Position numbers and translations under genes: made by a program. A DNA stretch of 64,000 nucleotides from Eleginops maclovinus (lineage: Eukaryota > Chordata > Actinopteri > Perciformes > Eleginopidae). Within the stretch, counting starts at the first letter, position 1. Each line of letters begins with the position of its first letter. The notes under the pieces are model-generated. The model did no database searches, had not been told where the DNA came from, and saw only the letters and a list, made by a program, of their open reading frames with translations. The stretch is taken from positions 31,266,312 to 31,330,311 of the forward strand of contig NC_086352.1 of assembly GCF_036324505.1 (NCBI RefSeq), in the 5' to 3' direction. This document shows positions 1-13,114 of this stretch, piece by piece.

Positions 1-3000
1 TCGATAACATCTCATACTCTGTAATGAGCTTGATATATTTACCTTCACTGGTTTCAACCACTTTTGATTTATAGATAATATCTACAGCTCAGTTAAAATG
101 TAAATATTACAGCACACTGAGGTCTTTAAAGCCATACATGTTTATGCTGTTTTTTTATGTCTGATTTTTGCACCACGGAATATTTAAATATATTTCAGCT
201 GATATGAACTGGCAGCCCCCAGCGTTGGAGTTGTGTTCGCTCTGGCTTCAGCAGAAAGAGAACGCAGCTGTTTTTCATAAAAATTACATCATGGTGCAAT
301 CATGATCAATATGAGTTAATAAAATAAATCAAATGTAGAAATAAAATACATTCTTGAGGATGAGGAAAGCCTGCAGTCTGTCCCACATGTTGCAGCCTTC
401 ACAGAGACATGTGTTCTGAAGTGTTAGAGAAACACAGCAGCTGCAGACCGGGGGGTTTACATTCTTCAGATGAAGCAACTGGAATATGTTCTGTTTATCT
501 GGAGACAGACTCATCTCAGACCCAGAGCTAACTGTATGCTGTGTGCTGATAATGATATAGATACTCTCTATGTGGGGGTTCTGTTCGTACCAGGTCCAAG
601 TCCTGTTATGTTGGACTGCTCAGCTCCTAGCAGGCATGTAAACAAGGACAAGTGATGCTAATAACATTAAATTAAAGTTGACATATTCTGCTCATTTTCA
701 GGTTCATATTTGTAATTTGTGTCTCTACTGCAACATGTCTCCATAATTTAATATTCAGAAAGCTCTTTATTTTTCTCATACTGCCTGTGCTGCAGCCCCT
801 CTTTTCACCCTCCGTCTGAAACCAGAGCCCAGTCTGCTCTAATTTGTTAGCTGTTGTGATTGGGCAACCGCTTAAGAGTTGTCCTGCCCCTTAGCCTACT
901 CATCATAGCAAATAGATAGTGATGTCAATATGTTACAGACGTTTCAGGCGGGGGGGGTTTAGCCTTTGCAGAGAGCGAAGAGCAGATCAGGAACAGATAA
1001 GTAACACCCAAGCAGAGGCAGCGCCAGGGGCAAAGAAGCAACAGATAACTAAATAATAATTATCAAGTTAACTTTTCTGTTCAGACAAATCTTAATTTAC
1101 ATATTTCAAACAAACTTGCAGATAGAATTAAAGCCTCTCCTTATTTTTCCTGTTTAACAAAATAATTTCTCTAATTCATAATTTCACTCTCTAGCATAGC
1201 AATCATCAAGGTAGAAATGAAAGAGCACTGTGTCTTAAGACTCTACCCACATTGTATGATAATGTACAGAACACAAGTATTTATGTAATACCTACACACC
1301 GCTGCCCTCTGCAGATGGTTGCAGCATAACACATCCAGCACATTTTAGCTATTCAAATTCTGATTTGAATAGCCAGTGATAAACAGATACTGGTGGTTTA
1401 TCAGAGACAAATACAATGACTGCAGTGAAGGGTAACATGAATATTACTTTTCTGGCCCAACATCTAAGAGGACATTTAACATTTTAGAAATAGGACTGTT
1501 TTAAAGTTCAAACAGTGGACAAGACACATACATACAATTTATAGTAAATCAAATGAAAAGAATATGACATTAGTGAAGAGGGATCTGACAAATGAGTGTG
1601 GCATGATACTGGATGGGGAATAAAAAAAGAGGTAGCCCTTTTAAGTGAAGTGAAGCTTGATTTGCATTTACATTTGACTGAGCCTTCCTTTAAACATGGA
1701 TCATAAGCGCGATCACATTTTACTCTCAAGCCTGAAGGACATTTTCATTCACCTTCAGAATTTCAGACAAACTAGGATTATTACTTTTTTTTGTATACCG
1801 AAATTCAACGCAGCTGCAGTCACAGGCGGCGGTGGCAAAGTATTGATTATATTTAGGAGAAGTAGCAACACTACAAAGATAAAATGCTACATGCCTTCAA
1901 AGTAAAGTGACAAAGGTATTTGCTTTAAGAGACATTTCTAACGCGTTTTCGTTCCTTTATATTTGTTTTACATTTTTGTAGACTTGCTTGGCCTCAGATG
2001 GTGTGATGATATTGTGCAATGGGTTTGCTGAAAATAAAACAAACATTTTCAAAGGTCACAAAGAAACAGGCAATTAGAACAGTCAAAACGTAATCGAACA
2101 AAAGAGGCTCAAATAAAATAATCAACAACTTAGGTGGTATTCCTTTCTTTCTTTCTATTTATACGCTTGGATAACATCGAAATTTAAACAGTTAAAAAAC
2201 ATTGCCTCGACGGAGTCTTTTCGACAGGTCGCCCACCTGTCACCGTGGGAATTGTAGTCCTTTATAGTGTGTCGACTACAGACGTCACGAGCAGGTGGAT
2301 TTAAAAAAAAGACAAAAAAACACAACACTGGCTCTATCAAGTATATATAGAAAAAAAAGACCTACATCAGAATAACATAGAATTAACAATTATGAAGAAA
2401 TTGTGTTCATTACTTTAATGCTGCAGCACAACCTCATTTTAAAGACCGTACTGTTAGGTAGCTCAATTATACATGGATTTGTATTTTGTACTAAAATCTG
2501 AAATTAAATAGATATGTCAAATAAATATATGGATATAATGGAAATATTATAGTACCTCACAATGATTTACAAGAGCATTACTTAAGTAAATATAAATTGA
2601 AGCTAAAAAAAAGGAGAACAGCATCTCTGCATCAGTAAAGCACCAGACCAAACAGCTCAACAGATCACCGCCACGCTGAGCATGCTGGGAAATGTCAACA
2701 TCAACTGTTGCTGATCACTGGATTGCTTACTTTCTTTGAATTTTGATCTTTTAAAAAAGGTGTTAATTGTGTTTTTCATGTAGGACAAATTCACACGGAG
2801 ATGTTTAAAGTTTATTTTGAAAGCTTTCTTTTTATACACATCTACATATTTACAAAAAAATAAATTCAACAAGCATCCGAACAATCTGAGCTTCAAGGGG
2901 GAATTTCTGAACCAAACTCACACACCCACAACAAAACATATGCGTCACGCTTTCACATTATGCAGAAAAATCTAACACACACACAGTTATACCTACACAC

Positions 3001-3400
3001 ACTACCATGCACAGAACGCTGCACCCTAAACTGCAACCACGCGCGCCCCGAAACGTCTCACTTACACGAGTGTTAACAGCACAAAGCATACAAGGCATAT
3101 CACACTAATGTGCAACAGTTTAACACACATCCACATTGGACAAACACCCACACACAGGTTCACTCCACCAGTTAAAAAAAGAAAAAGACACTCTGGATCC
3201 TCCAGGAAATAACGCACACTGCTCTACCCTGTGTAGGAGAGGGGGGGGGTTCACATGAAAAATATTTTAGATCTATGTATTGATGACATTTTCTGAATCA
3301 CTCCATTGTTGGGTCTTTTTGGTATTTGCATATGAAATTTACTGAAGTTACGAGGAGGCGTCCAGCCAATTGAACAGATTTGAAACCCGATTCGTGCTAC
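1..3400. other. Downstream flank of slc7a6os, no gene seen
   Basis: I see no exon with family motifs and matching splice sites here. The open frames are short and low in complexity. The stretch holds one dispersed repeat copy (about 690-1010), A/T-rich filler, a G run near 3240 and a CA-rich patch around 2910-3170. It lies downstream of the minus-strand gene that ends at 3557. Confidence 0.6.
690..1010. repeat. Dispersed repeat, copy 1
   Basis: This stretch is clearly similar to 19670-20110. Both contain the same series of words, including a CAGGTTCATATT start, AAAGCTCTTTATTTTTCTC, CCTGTGCTGCAGC and GAAACCAGAGCCCAGTCTGC, in the same order and orientation. No coding potential is visible. It is probably a non-autonomous DNA transposon of fish, but I did not find its ends or a target duplication. 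Confidence 0.75.
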
Positions 3401-3403
3401 ACA

Positions 3404-3409
3404 TTTATT
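3404..3409 (-). terminator. Polyadenylation signal of slc7a6os
   Basis: AATAAA on the minus strand, about 150 nt past the stop codon at 3557. This predicts a short 3' UTR of about 170 nt. Confidence 0.6.
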
Positions 3410-3556
3410 GCTACACGCTAATATGGGGGGGTGGTTCTTATTTCCTGGTTTCTTTAGTGTGCGTTTCCCCTCCAGTCTCAGCTACACAGAGGTTTGGAGT
3501 TTGGTGATATTTGTGGAGAGGGCGCTGGGAACATCCACAAACAGGTGTGGGTTAAA

Positions 3557-6500
3557 TCAATCGGAATTATATTTGTCTCCATCGTCGTCCTCGTTTTCCT
3601 CTTCACCCTTTAGCTCCTGCAACACCTCCCTCTGGTAGAGGCCCCAGCTCCTCCGGCTGTACGAGTGCTCCTCCTCCCAGTAACCTGCACACATTAGACA
3701 CAAGGATTTGATTTAAAATGACAGGCTAATCCAACACAGCTTGTTTGACCAACGTGCACAGATACCTATGATAAGCAGGAAGAGCAGAAACCGCACCGGT
3801 GAGTTTACATGGGGTGGGCGTTTGAAACTCAAATAACAGAGGTGTAACAGAACACAACAGTCTTTGGATATAACAGGAAAAACAGTCAGTGTCCCATTGA
3901 CCATTATCTTTCTAAAAATCTCAGAAATGTCTTTGTAATAGGACTGATGTATTAATCCTGAGTTAGAATGTAGCTTGTGTTCAGAGTAGACACAACAGAC
4001 CAACATAATATATATTTTTTTCCATTTCATGTCATTTAGCTGACACTTTTATCCAAAGCGACTGGCAATAAGTGCAAAAATCATAAAGATTCAAACTCTG
4101 AAAAACAAGGAAAGTACAGATACTGTATATTCACTTCAAACAAGATCATACCATAGTACCGTAGATCTTTTATTTTGAAAGGGTTTTAGTTTTAGTGTTG
4201 CCTCGTGTGGGGCAATTGTTTGTTTTTAAAGGGAATTCTAAATAAAATATACTAATTAACTTCCTGATTAACTAGTTACAGAACAATTATTGTACTGTGA
4301 AATTATCTTACAGTGATGTTGATTTACTTGGGACACATTTTTAAAACAACAGACAACCATTTTGAAAAAGGAAAAGAGGGCTGTGGTAATGTAGTGTTCG
4401 GAAAGAGCCCGTAATAACTGACATTAATAATGCATAAACCCGTACCACCATAGCGCTCCTCCCGGTCGCTGTCTGCATCACTGTCCCCATCGGGGTAGTC
4501 GTTCCTCCAGTTGCCTTCCTCGTTCTCATCATCCTCATCTTCATACACCTCTTCTTCATGCACCACTTGGTCAGGCACCTGTAATAACAACAGGCAGTTT
4601 ATACAAAGGCCTCGTCTATTTATTCACTGCTGGTTTCATTCTCCTTTCAAAACTGTGTGTAATAATATGGATTAGTAAAAAAGGAAGAAAATGGTCACAC
4701 TACCGGTTATATTGTCCAAGAATTGTAATAGTAATAGCAATACTAAAAAAGATCAAAGAAATAATTGATTAAGAGATTAAACTAAATTAATACTTTTGGA
4801 CAGTCTCTTTTTAATGAATATTCTAGAAAATGTATAGGAAACTTTGTATAACAACGCTCCTTGTTGCAGATGCGTTTGAAATAGGAATTCAAGAAATGTC
4901 ACCTAGACTTTTTGCTGCTTCTTTCTAATGGCTTGGTACATACAGTTTCTGCCATATGCTGGTCTCATCAGAACAGCAAAATGTGGACAAACAGCTTTTT
5001 AAAGAACGTGCAGTCTGGCCAAAAGCAACGTTTCACTTCAGCAAACATGTGCCCCGCCCTCTCAAAATCAGTCGGATCCTGCAGTGGCTTATTCTGAGAT
5101 AAACATGGATTTATGTCAACTTGTGTTTTGACATTGCGGTTGATTTTAAACAAGAATATGAAACTCTGATCGACCCTGATCAGACGATTGTTTGCAGCTC
5201 ACCAACTTTCTTCCCAGCGACCTTCATTCATTTCAGTAAACAACAGACTACAGACTCTACTACATTAGCAATTATTTATTAAACACTAAAAGTTTTAATA
5301 AATACACAATAAGCTTTTCAAAATAATTAATAATTAATAATCAATAATCAATAATTAAATTCAACCACTAGATGCCGCTGTTCGGACGCACCACAGGACT
5401 CGCAGGCATATCACATAGGCCTATTTAAACTTTAAAAACGGATTATTTTCCAATTCAGGACACGGTTTTTATTATTATTATTTTTTAAAATGCGTTCTGC
5501 AGAGAAGGGAGGCTAGCGATGGTCACTGTTTGGAATGAGAGAAAACAGGACCGCCTAAGCTGTAAAGTGCTGCGGGAAACCCTGAGGCGTCCTACCTACC
5601 ACACCTACAATGTAGGATTTTAGGAGGAATGCGACTGATTTTGATAGATCAAGATACACGTTAGCTGACAGCAGGGTAGGACTTTCAGCTGACGCTCCCT
5701 GTTTATCCACATTACAGTTAGATAGCAGATGTGAAGCCTCACCAGGTCTACTCTCTACTTCACCCATGTCTTCATTCACTCACTGCGAGTTCAGCACTCA
5801 TTCATCTGTCCGTCCATCCATCCACACACACCAGTTCTCCCTCGTCGGCGTAGGCCCTGACGGACAGGATGTCCTGGATCCACCCTGCCGTCACCGTTTC
5901 CTGGTAGTACAGGTCGTACACGTAGTCGTCCTCCCCCCCCCCCACTTTATCTCCGGCGATGTTCAGGCGCTCCCGCAGCATCTTGGTGTTGTTACACAGG
6001 ATCACCTCCGGGTCTGAGGACAGCGTCTTTAGAAAAACAAAGAGACAAAATAAATCACGACAGAAGGGATGCACCGATACATCGGTCGATGTTAACCCTA
6101 TTTACCGCCATCTGCATCTCGGTGAAAACATATGTTTATGTTATGCTCGGTGACCGGAAGAAGTCGTGTTAGCGTCTTTGTTTTGAAAAATCACATTCTT
6201 GGTACCCAAACAGTATTTGGTTTAATATTTACTGCTTATTCGGTTGAGAGCATTAGGTAACACTAATAAGAAAAAGTTGTTCAGCAAATGTCACGTAACT
6301 AGCTCTAACTTAAGAGTACTGCTTAACAATCATTCTAACCTTTCCTTACATTATTTTAGCCATCATGGGGGAGGTTTAGGGATGTAAACATGTTATGTCA
6401 TACAGGTTAAAAACACAAGAGGGCTCCCTTAAGCAAAGTGAATGACTATCCATTTCATGCTAATTACATTTGAGTGGGAAGAGAAACCTGTAACAAGTGA

Positions 6501-9299
6501 ACATCGTTTGAGAGTTGAAAAAATGGCTGCTGCACCAACTGCAGGAAACAGCTGTGCACCCCAGAGGAGAGTGACTACTTGTTTGATCTAATTCCTGATA
6601 AATAGCAGTAAGAATCCATCAGATGTTTCACATGGTATCATAAAGAGTTACAATTAAAGTGAAATCCTTACAGCTGATAATACAGATACCTTGATTTTGC
6701 TAATTGCAATCCTTTTCTAAAACCACATTCCTGTTTTGCACAGCTAAAAAAAAGACTTAAGTCTGCATGTCTATGGAGAATATTCTGAATATACAAGAAG
6801 ATGGCAGCGGGATGTGATTGTGGGTAAGTTGTCACATTTCAGGAAATGAAGGTTGGGCATCTTTAGCAGCTCCTTAATAAATGTGTTATACCATCTCTCA
6901 TATTGACTCAATGCAAGCATTATTGTTGTAACTGCATTAGCATTGGAAGAAAAAGAAAAAAATTGGACTTTGGAATTGAATTAAACATTTTTGTAATTCA
7001 TTTTCACTCTTGATGGGTATCTCATCCTGGATGATTTTGACACCTAACATTATTAAGATGGTTGTGGAGTATAATACAGAGAAGATAGGATTCAGCTATT
7101 TTGCACATTTAGCAACTCTTTGGAGGGCTTTTCAAGTGCTGTAATGTTATAAGTCCTTAAAATGATATGTTGGTTTACAGAAACCTCTTCAAAATGTAAG
7201 TTCCTGGGAAAATGCATTTTTGGGCCCAATGGCATCACATGGCCATGTACTCATTGGCCTCTAAGGCCATTTCAACACATGGTGCATTACACGAGTCTAT
7301 GGTTGTTTGTACTCTCCCTTTCTGAAAACTCTTCTACGGTCAATAATAGGGACTGACTGTAAAGAAAAACATATACCTGTCTATATTTATATATAGATAA
7401 ATATCCCCCTCATATCCAGCAATCTTGTGGCAGAGGGAAACAAAAATATGTATGTAAGGCATGAATAATAAACATGTCAATGCATCTTGGTTGAAGGGAA
7501 CGTCCTTAGTGGATCAGACGGTCTGGTCTTTTCTTTTGGAGAATATGAATCTCAATACTAAAAAGGCAGATTTCCCTGTAAAATGCAGTGATGCAAGAAA
7601 ACAATATATAGGCCTAGGGTTCATCAAACACAGTATAATTATTCCCAAAATATGAAAATCGGGTCAAACAGGCCATCAGACGGCATAGATGGGTTGTTTA
7701 ATGGAGCTCTGAGGTCAGGTTTTTAAGTTCTGAGGCGTCATGTTGTCGTGAGAATTGACACATCTTAAATACAAGATCAGCGCCACAGTATTGCCCAACT
7801 GCTATATTTTTTCTAGAAAAAACACAGGCATGTGTTCTGCTTTTTTTTGCGGGTCTGCCAATTAAATGCGTTTGTTAAAATGGTGTGAATATTGGTTGAC
7901 TAGGAGTTTCTTTGCTTAAGAACAGCTATAGTGTGTATATGTTGCTTTAGTATCTATATATCTATATAGATATATATCTATATCTATATCTATATAGATA
8001 TATATATATATCTATATACTGTTCAACTTACCTTGGCAGAAGATTTATCCTGGTTCTCTTCATCCTCATGAAGGAGGTCAACCACCTGGATGGCACCAAG
8101 ACCCAGACATTTGTCCTGCTCTTTCCCAGAATCCTCTCTGCCCTCTGAAGCTTCTGTCAGAGGTGCTTGCTGCTCTGCTGGGGTGGGCAGCCCTGTGCGG
8201 AGGCTGGAGAGTATCCTGTAGCGTTCCTCCCTCCGGGTGCTCCACTTCGTGCTCCGAAGGTCCCCCAGTATCCGCTGTGAACTGGCAGCAGAGGGCCGCA
8301 GAGCATGGGCCATGCGGGGCCGAGCCAAAGCCTGTCGCACCTGTGTCTGAACCGGAGCATCCTGGTGGTGAGGACAAAAAGGTGAGAATTTACAGAGCTT
8401 CAACATGGAAATACAAAGGCATTTGTTACTTCCTGACACCAACAAGTTTAAGGAAAAAGCAGGCAACAACACACCTCACCAAACTCAATCCTCACTGCAT
8501 CACAAAGAACACACACATGTTCTCAAAATGTCACAGTAAGCAGAACCACACTGACCAGTTAGCATGTTGCTATACAAGAAAAAGCAGAAATTAACTTAAT
8601 TTGGGACAACATTAAACCAAAAAAGTGCAGAACCTTATAATATACCTAAATATATTTACCAATTGAGCTAATGTTACTTAGCTTATGTGATTGATGAGAT
8701 GTAGTTGGTTGACATTGTGAATTTAAATGCGTTATTCTACTTCCACAGATTTGAATTTGGATGATGTCATGTCATTTGCGAGGCCTGTAAATACGTCATA
8801 ACAACGTTTAACATCAAAAAAGTGAGCTAACGGTTGAGGAGGCTAATGTAATTTGGGGATGATGAAAGGCTAATGCTAAGCGCTGCCTTAACTGTGTATC
8901 ATGCTACCAACAAATAGCACAAAAGGCGCGTTATTTTCTAGAAAGAACCTCAACTGTAGGTTTTTACATTCATCTTCCTATCTTGGTCAAATGTACCATG
9001 TCTGAACGATTATACCGACACGCCAAATAACGTTTATTCTCGGTTTCCCCGCCAGCTGCGTTGACGTTAGCCTGCAGCGCTAGCTTAGCTTAAGGCAGCG
9101 GGCCTCTCACCTGTGTCGCTACCGTCGCCACGAGTTTGAAGACAGAATTCTCGACCTCGGCTTCATTCGGCTCCGGTACCGTCTCACCCGAGGTCTGAGA
9201 CGTCTCCGGTCGAATGCGTTTACATGCAAGCAGCAGCGCATCTGCGGGGTCGGTGCCCCTTTTTCTCTTGACTCGCAGGATAGTCGTGTTCTGATCCAT
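3557..9299 (-). CDS. slc7a6os: SLC7A6OS / Iwr1-family RNA polymerase II nuclear import factor
   Basis: Five exons join in phase: 9111-9299, 8032-8361, 5832-6026, 4446-4578 and 3557-3684. They give 324 aa; the human protein is about the same length. The N-terminus has the family signature ILRVKRKR followed by a conserved ACKR motif, then an LVATVATQ stretch at the end of exon 1. Exon 3 (about residues 174-238) carries the Iwr1-domain core DDYVYDLYYQE and GWIQDILSV. Exon 4 carries the acidic YEDEDDENEEGNWRNDYP block. All introns are GT-AG. In yeast, Iwr1 binds assembled RNA polymerase II and brings it into the nucleus; the vertebrate protein is its homologue. The C-terminus after exon 4 is shorter and less conserved. 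The start codon is the first ATG before the RVKRKR motif and lies just inside a GC-rich promoter-like stretch. Nothing in the frame is broken. Confidence 0.95.
6060..8031. other. Intron 2 of slc7a6os
   Basis: About 2 kb without coding signal. Near 6066 it contains GGGATGCACCGATACATCGG, a phrase typical of scattered fish DNA-transposon ends, but no full element was delimited. The rest is A/T-rich. Confidence 0.5.
7951..8019. repeat. TATCTA/TATA microsatellite beside a splice donor
   Basis: Imperfect repeats of TATCTA and TATA. The tract ends about a dozen bases from the exon 2 donor of slc7a6os at 8032/8031. It is largely self-complementary. Confidence 0.9.
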
Positions 9300-9400
9300 G
9301 TTGTCCCTCTGTCTGAGTTTGTGTCTGGCAGGGAGGAGGAGAGAAACACGGGATAGCTCCGCCTTTATTTCCGGGTATCAAAAACGTCACACAACAGGAC
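9300..9400 (-). promoter_or_regulatory. Probable TATA-less promoter of slc7a6os
   Basis: Just upstream of the ATG, the minus strand has an ETS-type core (CCGGAA, 9369-9374) and a CRE-like TGACGT (9384-9389) in a locally GC-richer stretch. This arrangement is common in housekeeping promoters. No TATA box is evident. The transcription start itself cannot be read from the sequence. Confidence 0.45.
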
Positions 9401-10060
9401 CATAATATGAAGATATTGGTTTGTTATTATTGTACAATTGTATTGATAGGAATGTTTCACATCCATAGGAGGGGATGTAATTGACTCCAAACCAATTGTC
9501 TTTCTTTAAAGGTACAATTTACTGTTTATAACCTCATATAATCATTTAAAACATCAACTAAATACCATGAAAGCCTTACTTGTTGCAGAAGCTGTATTTT
9601 AAGTGTAGTGGTGTTTTACTTAATACTGACGTTTGATGGAGCATACAATTAAAAATAAAGAATTGAAATGCATAACCCTCTACACCCAAAGGGGTTTTCA
9701 TTATATGTTTTGTCCCATAACACCTTGGACTGATGAAAGTATTGAGAAGGACACCTGATGTGCCGAACTCAGTTAGCAAGTAAGTGTACTGTATAGTTAC
9801 ATGACAATAGCTCAATGCAAATTGCAAAATGAAAAGTGGCCAAACCAGATTGTTTAATAATAAAATAGAATTTATTAAATTAAATTGAATTAAAGTTTTA
9901 AAGAAAGGCAATTAACTGTATAATGCAGGTAGTGCAATTATACTTCAAGGTAACTAAAATTGATTGCAAGGTCAGTATATCATGTACCAAAACAAAGGGA
10001 ACAAAATCATACAAAATGCAGAGAACCAAAGTCACAAGAACTGATAGGCACACAAGGAGA
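9401..10060. other. Intergenic, nothing recognised
   Basis: A/T-rich DNA upstream of slc7a6os. No exon, RNA gene or delimited transposon was seen. Confidence 0.5.
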
Positions 10061-10365
10061 TACGCAGGTAAGTCAAGGGTCTTTTTATTTATTTTAACAC
10101 TTACAGGGACAGACTAGCCCAATCACGCCCTCTACAGATTATTCAGTAAAGTCAGCTAGTAGAGATTTGATAAAAGCAGGGAAACCTAGGAAAACACAGG
10201 CTTTACCATTAAAAGGGCGGTAACCGCCAGTTAAAGTGAAACATGGGAGACTTTGACTATAGAAGTGTGATTTATTGGTGTGGTGTAGTTCACTCTGGAT
10301 GGTATTTTGGCACCATGGTAGTTCAGAGGTTTAGTTCATGGGGTTCATTTCTTGTAACAAGCTAG
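10060..10365. repeat. Diverged repeat, left copy
   Basis: Similar in the same orientation to 13115-13475. Shared words include CCCAATCA followed by GCCCTCTACA, ATTATTCAGTA, TTTGATAAAA, CTTTGGATGGTATTTT-like text and GTTTAAGTTCATGGGGTT-like text. The two copies bracket the BED-finger hAT remnant and a second repeat. They are too diverged to be target duplications. Confidence 0.65.
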
Positions 10366-10380
10366 CCTGTACTTATGTCT

Positions 10381-12153
10381 TTACGTAGCCAGTGTAGAAA
10401 ACCACTTCCACAGGTATGTGGTTGGAAAGGGCAAAAGACACCTTATTGCTTTTGCAGCAAGCTGTGGAAATTCTGTCTGGCAACTTATCCAGAATTTAAC
10501 AAGGGGCTGTGTGTCGTACATATGCCTCCTGACAGAGTCTGTGGACATCTCAATCAGCTTATCCTCTTCCACAGCCGTCAGACTTGACCCTACTGATGCA
10601 TCGTCACTGAATGGGAGCAGGATCCACTTGCTGTCACGGCGCCACTCTTCCGAATCAGTGAAGTACTTTGCGAATTGACGCACAAGCTTCCTCAAATGCT
10701 CACATATAGTGTCGTTGATGTCAGTGCTGTCAGGGTATTCCTCAACTGAAGGAAACATCGCCAAGTTATTGCTCTCCACTCGTTCGATCCACTTTGACAT
10801 TTTTTTCACAAATGCGTCGAGCTTCTCGTAGAGCTGCATGACGTTTGCATCTCTCCCTTGCATGGAGCTGTTCAACTTGTTCAGCTCTGCAAAAACATCT
10901 GTGAGGTACGCCAGCTTAGTTAACCAGTAACTATCGTTGAAATTGGAAGCCAGATCAGAATGCTTCTCGCACAAGAACTCGTAGATAGCTCCGCGTAGTT
11001 CAAACACACGGGCGAGCACAGCGCCGCGAGACAGCCAACGCACCTCTGAATGATAAAGGAGAGAGCTGTGTTCACTTCCCAAGTCATGGCATAGGGATGA
11101 AAACAGGCGTGTATTCAATGCGTTTCGTTTTATGAAGTTGACCGTCTTGACAACGACATCAAACACACCACTGAGCTCAACACTGAGATCTTTGGAGGCG
11201 AGAGCCTCTCTATGAATCAGGCAGTGTGTCCAAATTACCCCCGGAGCCACCCTCCTTACATGCGCAAACAGTCCAGTCTTGCTGCCACTCATGGCTCGGG
11301 CCCCATCGCTGCATAATGCAACGCACCTCTGCCACGAGATATTGTGCTCCGTGAAAAAATCGTCCAGTGCTTTAAATATTTCTACACCGGTAGTTCGCCC
11401 GGGCAGTGGTTTGCAAAAAAGAAATTCCTCGCACATAGTGCCACTGTCCTCGTATCGCACAAATGTTAACAGTTGCGCATCATTAGTAACATCTGTCGTC
11501 TCGTCGATTTGAAGGGAAAACAGAACTGTCTGAAGTTTTGCCATCAGCTGGTCTTTGACATCATTTGCCATTTCCCCAATTCGTCTTCCGATTGTGTTGT
11601 CTGACAACGGAATAGTTTTTAATTTGTTGGCACATTCTTCGCTTACCATAGCTCTGCACATATCTATGGCTGCTGGCAATATAAGCTGCTCTGCAATGGT
11701 ATGGGGCTTCTTACTTTTTGCAACCCTGAGAGCGACCAGATACGATGCTTTCAGTGCGTTTTCATTTATTTTTGCACTCTTCCTCATGGTAGCCTGCTGT
11801 CCTTTGAAATCACGCAACATCTGTTGCATGTACTCAACGGGTTTGGCCTTCAAGTGGACGTGATGCGTCTCCATATGCCGCGTAAGTTTCGACGGCTTCA
11901 TAGCTTCATTACAGAGAATTGTTGAACATACGAAACACAGTGGTACCTCCTCTCCTGCTCTGTCTGTCGTCACTGTGAATCCATATTTAACATATTCCTC
12001 ATTGTATTTTCTTTTTCGTCTTTTTTGCGAAGTTGACGCTTCGGAAGCCTGTCCTTGCCCTATCGTGGCGGCCTGTCCCTCTGTCGTGGCAGCCTGACCC
12101 TCTGTCATGGCAGCCTGTCCCTCTGGCACTTTCCTCACTACAAAACGATCCAT
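10381..12153 (-). pseudogene. BED zinc-finger hAT transposase (ZBED5/SCAND3-like), inactive
   Basis: A single open frame of about 590 aa starts at MDRFVVRK. The frame is open further up to 12342, but the family start is the internal Met. Seen in order: short EGQAA repeats; a BED-type finger with CFVC and HMETHH; the first catalytic Asp in LQIDETTD; the second in CSDGARAMSG; then THCLIH and EVRWLSRG. The C-terminal dimerisation region reaches PFPTTYLWKWFSTL and then meets a stop. In active relatives this place reads roughly Y-L-C-E-x-G-F-S, and its Glu is the third catalytic acid. Here the Cys and Glu are replaced by Trp-Lys and one residue is missing. The tail is also cut short. The frame is open but the enzyme should be dead. 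It might still be transcribed as a domesticated protein, but nothing here supports that. Confidence 0.85.
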
Positions 12154-12573
12154 TGGTGCTAGATATATAGCTAGACTAGTACATATGTAACAAATGTTTG
12201 CTGTACTACAACCTATCTTAAAATACTCTCGTCGGCTATGCTTATAAATGTGTGTCAACTTTGCTCGCAAGACTGTACGTAATGAATAATAAGTGAGGTT
12301 AGCGACGCAACTCATTACCATTAGCGAATCACAGGCTACCATAGACTGGATAGGCGCAAGGCTACATTCTGTCAGCTTGAATTTCCTTTATATTATTTTA
12401 AACATATTTTTCACGATATGTAACGGTATTCTGGAAATGTGTTGAAATATCAAAGCGAATTTATATTAAAAAAAAACAATGGTGAACTGATCAACATAGG
12501 CTCTTGTCACGGACCACATGCAATGCCGCCGCGGACCACCAGGGGTCCGCGGACCACCGGTTGAAAACCCCTG
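10381..12573 (-). mobile_element. hAT transposon remnant (BED-finger type), left end lost
   Basis: The right end is a typical hAT terminus: read on the minus strand from 12573 it begins CAGGGGTTTTCAACCGG. It is followed by a GC-rich ACCAGGGGTCCGCGG hairpin. Transposase codes from 12153 down to 10381. No matching CAGGGG end is found to the left, where the diverged repeat at 10060-10365 begins. I found no 8-bp target duplication. The element is therefore truncated and cannot be mobile on its own. Confidence 0.8.
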
Positions 12574-12659
12574 CTCTACACCACCAACAATGACACCTGA
12601 TGATGAAGAATATATTATTATATTATTATATGTACTTTGCTTTACATAACATTGATGAC

Positions 12660-13110
12660 TGCATGAAAAGTATTTGAGTAAAAGTAGAAACACCAGAGTG
12701 TACGAATACTCAGTTACAAGTAAAAGTCCTGCAATCAAACTGTACTCAAGTTAAATGACAAAATATTAGCATCAAAATGTACTTAAAATATCAAAAATGA
12801 AAAGTACTCATTATCCAGATTAGCCCATTTCAGAATAATAAATATATGATATTTTTTTATTACAATTATTGATCATATAAGTGTTCTCAAAGCTGGTAAA
12901 GGTGCAGCTAGTTTTAATGACTTTGTATACTGCAGGGTAGCTGCTGAATTTACTCCAGGTGAACTAAAGTCTGATTTAAGTGTTGATTATATCATTCATC
13001 CAAATCTGTAAAGTAACTAAATGTATTACATAAATGCAGTGGAGTAAAAGTACAAGATTTATGTCTGAATAGTAGCACACAATGGGAATACGCAAGTAAA
13101 GTACAAGTTC
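12660..13110. repeat. Dispersed 'AAGTAnAAGT' repeat, copy A
   Basis: This sequence contains GAGTAAAAGTAGAAACACCAG, AATACTC, AAAAGTCCTGCAA, TGTTCTCA, GGTAAAGGTGCAGCTAGTTTTA and TACTGCAGGGTAGCTGCTGAATTTACT. The same series occurs at 27715-28250. Shorter pieces lie at 31770-32000 and, in the reverse direction, around 16060-16240. It is non-coding. Confidence 0.8.
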
Positions 13111-13114
13111 CTCA

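Noticed and set aside
8163..8594. 143-aa plus-strand frame opposite slc7a6os exon 2
   Set aside because: It is the antisense shadow of a conserved exon, with codon bias inherited from it.
10375..11925. Several plus-strand frames opposite the BED-type transposase
   Set aside because: Shadows of the transposase frame, with no family motif.
10125..12581. CTCTACA at both sides of the BED-type hAT, considered as target duplication
   Set aside because: The left one lies within a repeat that also has CTCTACA at its other copy (near 13187), and no transposon end adjoins it.
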